Source of the DNA: Labilibaculum manganireducens
GTDB taxonomy: Bacteria; Bacteroidota; Bacteroidia; Bacteroidales; Marinifilaceae
Assembly: GCF_002843385.1 (NCBI RefSeq)
Contig: NZ_MVDE01000042.1
Span: 1 to 43,679 of the forward strand
Direction of reading: 5' to 3'
DNA: 43,679 nt
Notes under the pieces: generated by a model
Told to the model about the DNA's origin: nothing
What the model saw: the letters and a program-made list of their open reading frames with translations, nothing else
Databases searched by the model: none
Position numbers and translations under genes: made by a program
Part shown: one piece after another, positions 42,870 through 43,679 of the stretch
Layout: each line of letters begins with the position of its first letter
Numbering within the stretch: position 1 is the stretch's first letter

Positions 42870-43460
42870 TTAAATTGTAACCGGAAGCTTGAAAATAACG
42901 GAAAACATTCGTTCAAATATTAGTGGGAGAACTAAAATAAGCAAACTGGCTACAATTGTAAAGCCTGGTTTTTTATTTTCGGCTATAGGAAGCAGAGGAG
43001 ATATTCCCAGCCATAAAACACGAATAAAATACAATTCGAAAACCAGACATATCTGATTAAGAAAAGAGTAGGGTGAAAATAATTTTGCAAAACTGTGGAA
43101 TAAACAGAAAACTGCTCCACTGTATACAATTAATTGATAGATAGTTGATGTCTTAATTTGTAATTGGAAGTTTGGAGCCAATAGTTCAATCATTTTTCCG
43201 GCCGTTAAAAAACCCAGGTTTAAGGAAATAAAAGAAACAATAAATTGAGAAATCACAATGCTAAGACTTCCTGTGTGGATGAAAGCTCCGATGGAAGAAA
43301 GAAGCGAGCAGACGGCAATTACAGGAAACGCAAAATGTATAAAAATAGATTTCACATCGGGTGTTTCCAGAGCAATAGCTTCCCACTCCTTTTTTGGTTC
43401 AATAAGCAGATTAAACCATCTGGAGAAAGAGTATGTAATTTTTTGTATGCGAAAATTCAT
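42870..43460 (-). CDS. YIP1-family integral membrane protein
   Basis: 196 residues with about five hydrophobic segments (near 38-60, 68-90, 107-125, 135-155 and 168-190). The opening SFSRWFNLLIEPKKEWEAIA followed by FIHFAFPVIAVCSLLSSIGAF matches the bacterial YIP1/DUF1282-like pattern, in which a cytosolic Pro-x-x-x-W-x-x-I element precedes a membrane bundle. Function in bacteria is unknown. It probably shares a transcript with smpB (33 bp apart), although no joint role is evident. Confidence 0.8.
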   Translation of the reverse strand: MNFRIQKITYSFSRWFNLLIEPKKEWEAIALETPDVKSIFIHFAFPVIAVCSLLSSIGAFIHTGSLSIVISQFIVSFISLNLGFLTAGKMIELLAPNFQLQIKTSTIYQLIVYSGAVFCLFHSFAKLFSPYSFLNQICLVFELYFIRVLWLGISPLLPIAENKKPGFTIVASLLILVLPLIFERMFSVIFKLPVTI

Positions 43461-43679
43461 TGCTGTAATTTCTTAATATTGATTGATATCAAAATTAAAC
43501 AAGCTTTTTTAATTTACTGTGCTTTTTCGCAAAATTGTAGGCTTCTGTTACACAATAGTTCGTTAAGTTTTATGCAGCTATTAAACCAAAATTATTGAGT
43601 TGCCTGACTTTTTCTTTATTTTTCTTCGTGTTTGGGTTTATCCCAAACACAATTAAAAATCTATCCATTAGTAATTGAT

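Noticed and set aside
43245-43598. 117-codon plus-strand frame over the YIP1-family gene
   Set aside because: Antisense to a clear membrane-protein gene; composition and residues look random.
43461-43679. Gene or RNA at the right edge
   Set aside because: 219 bp of AT-rich sequence with no credible coding frame, hairpin or RNA signature; probably the promoter region of the YIP1-family gene.

Overview
The window looks like a piece of a low-GC Bacteroidota chromosome, most plausibly a marine or sediment, facultatively anaerobic member of the Marinilabiliales or a relative. The pointers are a gliding-motility lipoprotein (GldB), a PorP/SprF-type type IX secretion (T9SS) membrane protein with a type-B (CHU_C) C-terminal sorting domain next to it, the MurF-alanine racemase fusion usual in Bacteroidota, promoter-like TTTG / TAnnTTTG pairs, few Shine-Dalgarno sequences, and a clostridial-type 2[4Fe-4S] ferredoxin. 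Genus-level placement is inference.

Region 1 (1-9193) is the distinctive part. It holds the 3' end of a large HYR-repeat surface protein built on near-identical 222-bp DNA repeats. Five small Sec-exported two-domain proteins follow, then an 842-residue multi-Ig protein that alone carries the T9SS sorting domain, then a PorP/SprF outer-membrane protein. All genes point the same way with short gaps. The five small proteins and the N-terminus of the 842-residue protein share one architecture: a PKD-like domain, one cysteine in each of two domains, and a Pro...Ile tail. The C-terminus of the giant protein fits the same tail pattern. The region may encode a multi-subunit surface fibre or adhesin complex anchored through one T9SS protein.

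Region 2 (9293-14133) holds rsmI with a tightly coupled unknown gene, thymidine kinase, the MurF-Alr fusion and a GC-richer intergenic repeat-like element. Region 3 (14134-25203) holds a Crp/Fnr regulator, glutamine-dependent NAD synthetase, GldB, a C-N hydrolase plus 5-formyl-THF cyclo-ligase pair, ferredoxin, an M20 amidohydrolase, a double DUF1573 protein, the MeaB GTPase and a TlpA-like thioredoxin lipoprotein. Two related copies of an intergenic element lie here, one before the C-N hydrolase gene and one after the DUF1573 gene.

Region 4 (25291-30894) holds a zinc/manganese-type ABC importer with a clear promoter and an operator-like dyad, then dihydrolipoyl dehydrogenase and a secreted C1 (bleomycin hydrolase-like) peptidase. 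Region 5 (30935-36109) holds a small membrane protein, Dps, a stand-alone degenerate DEAD-box domain, a DMT exporter, a PatB/MalY C-S lyase and an unknown lipoprotein. Region 6 (36315-43460) holds a lytic transglycosylase with UvrA, a TGS-containing nucleoside kinase, a gap dense in TGTTAATAAC-like words, SmpB and a YIP1-family membrane protein.

Apart from region 1, most of the window is conserved chromosomal housekeeping. I saw no tRNA, rRNA, CRISPR array, transposase, integrase or phage gene.
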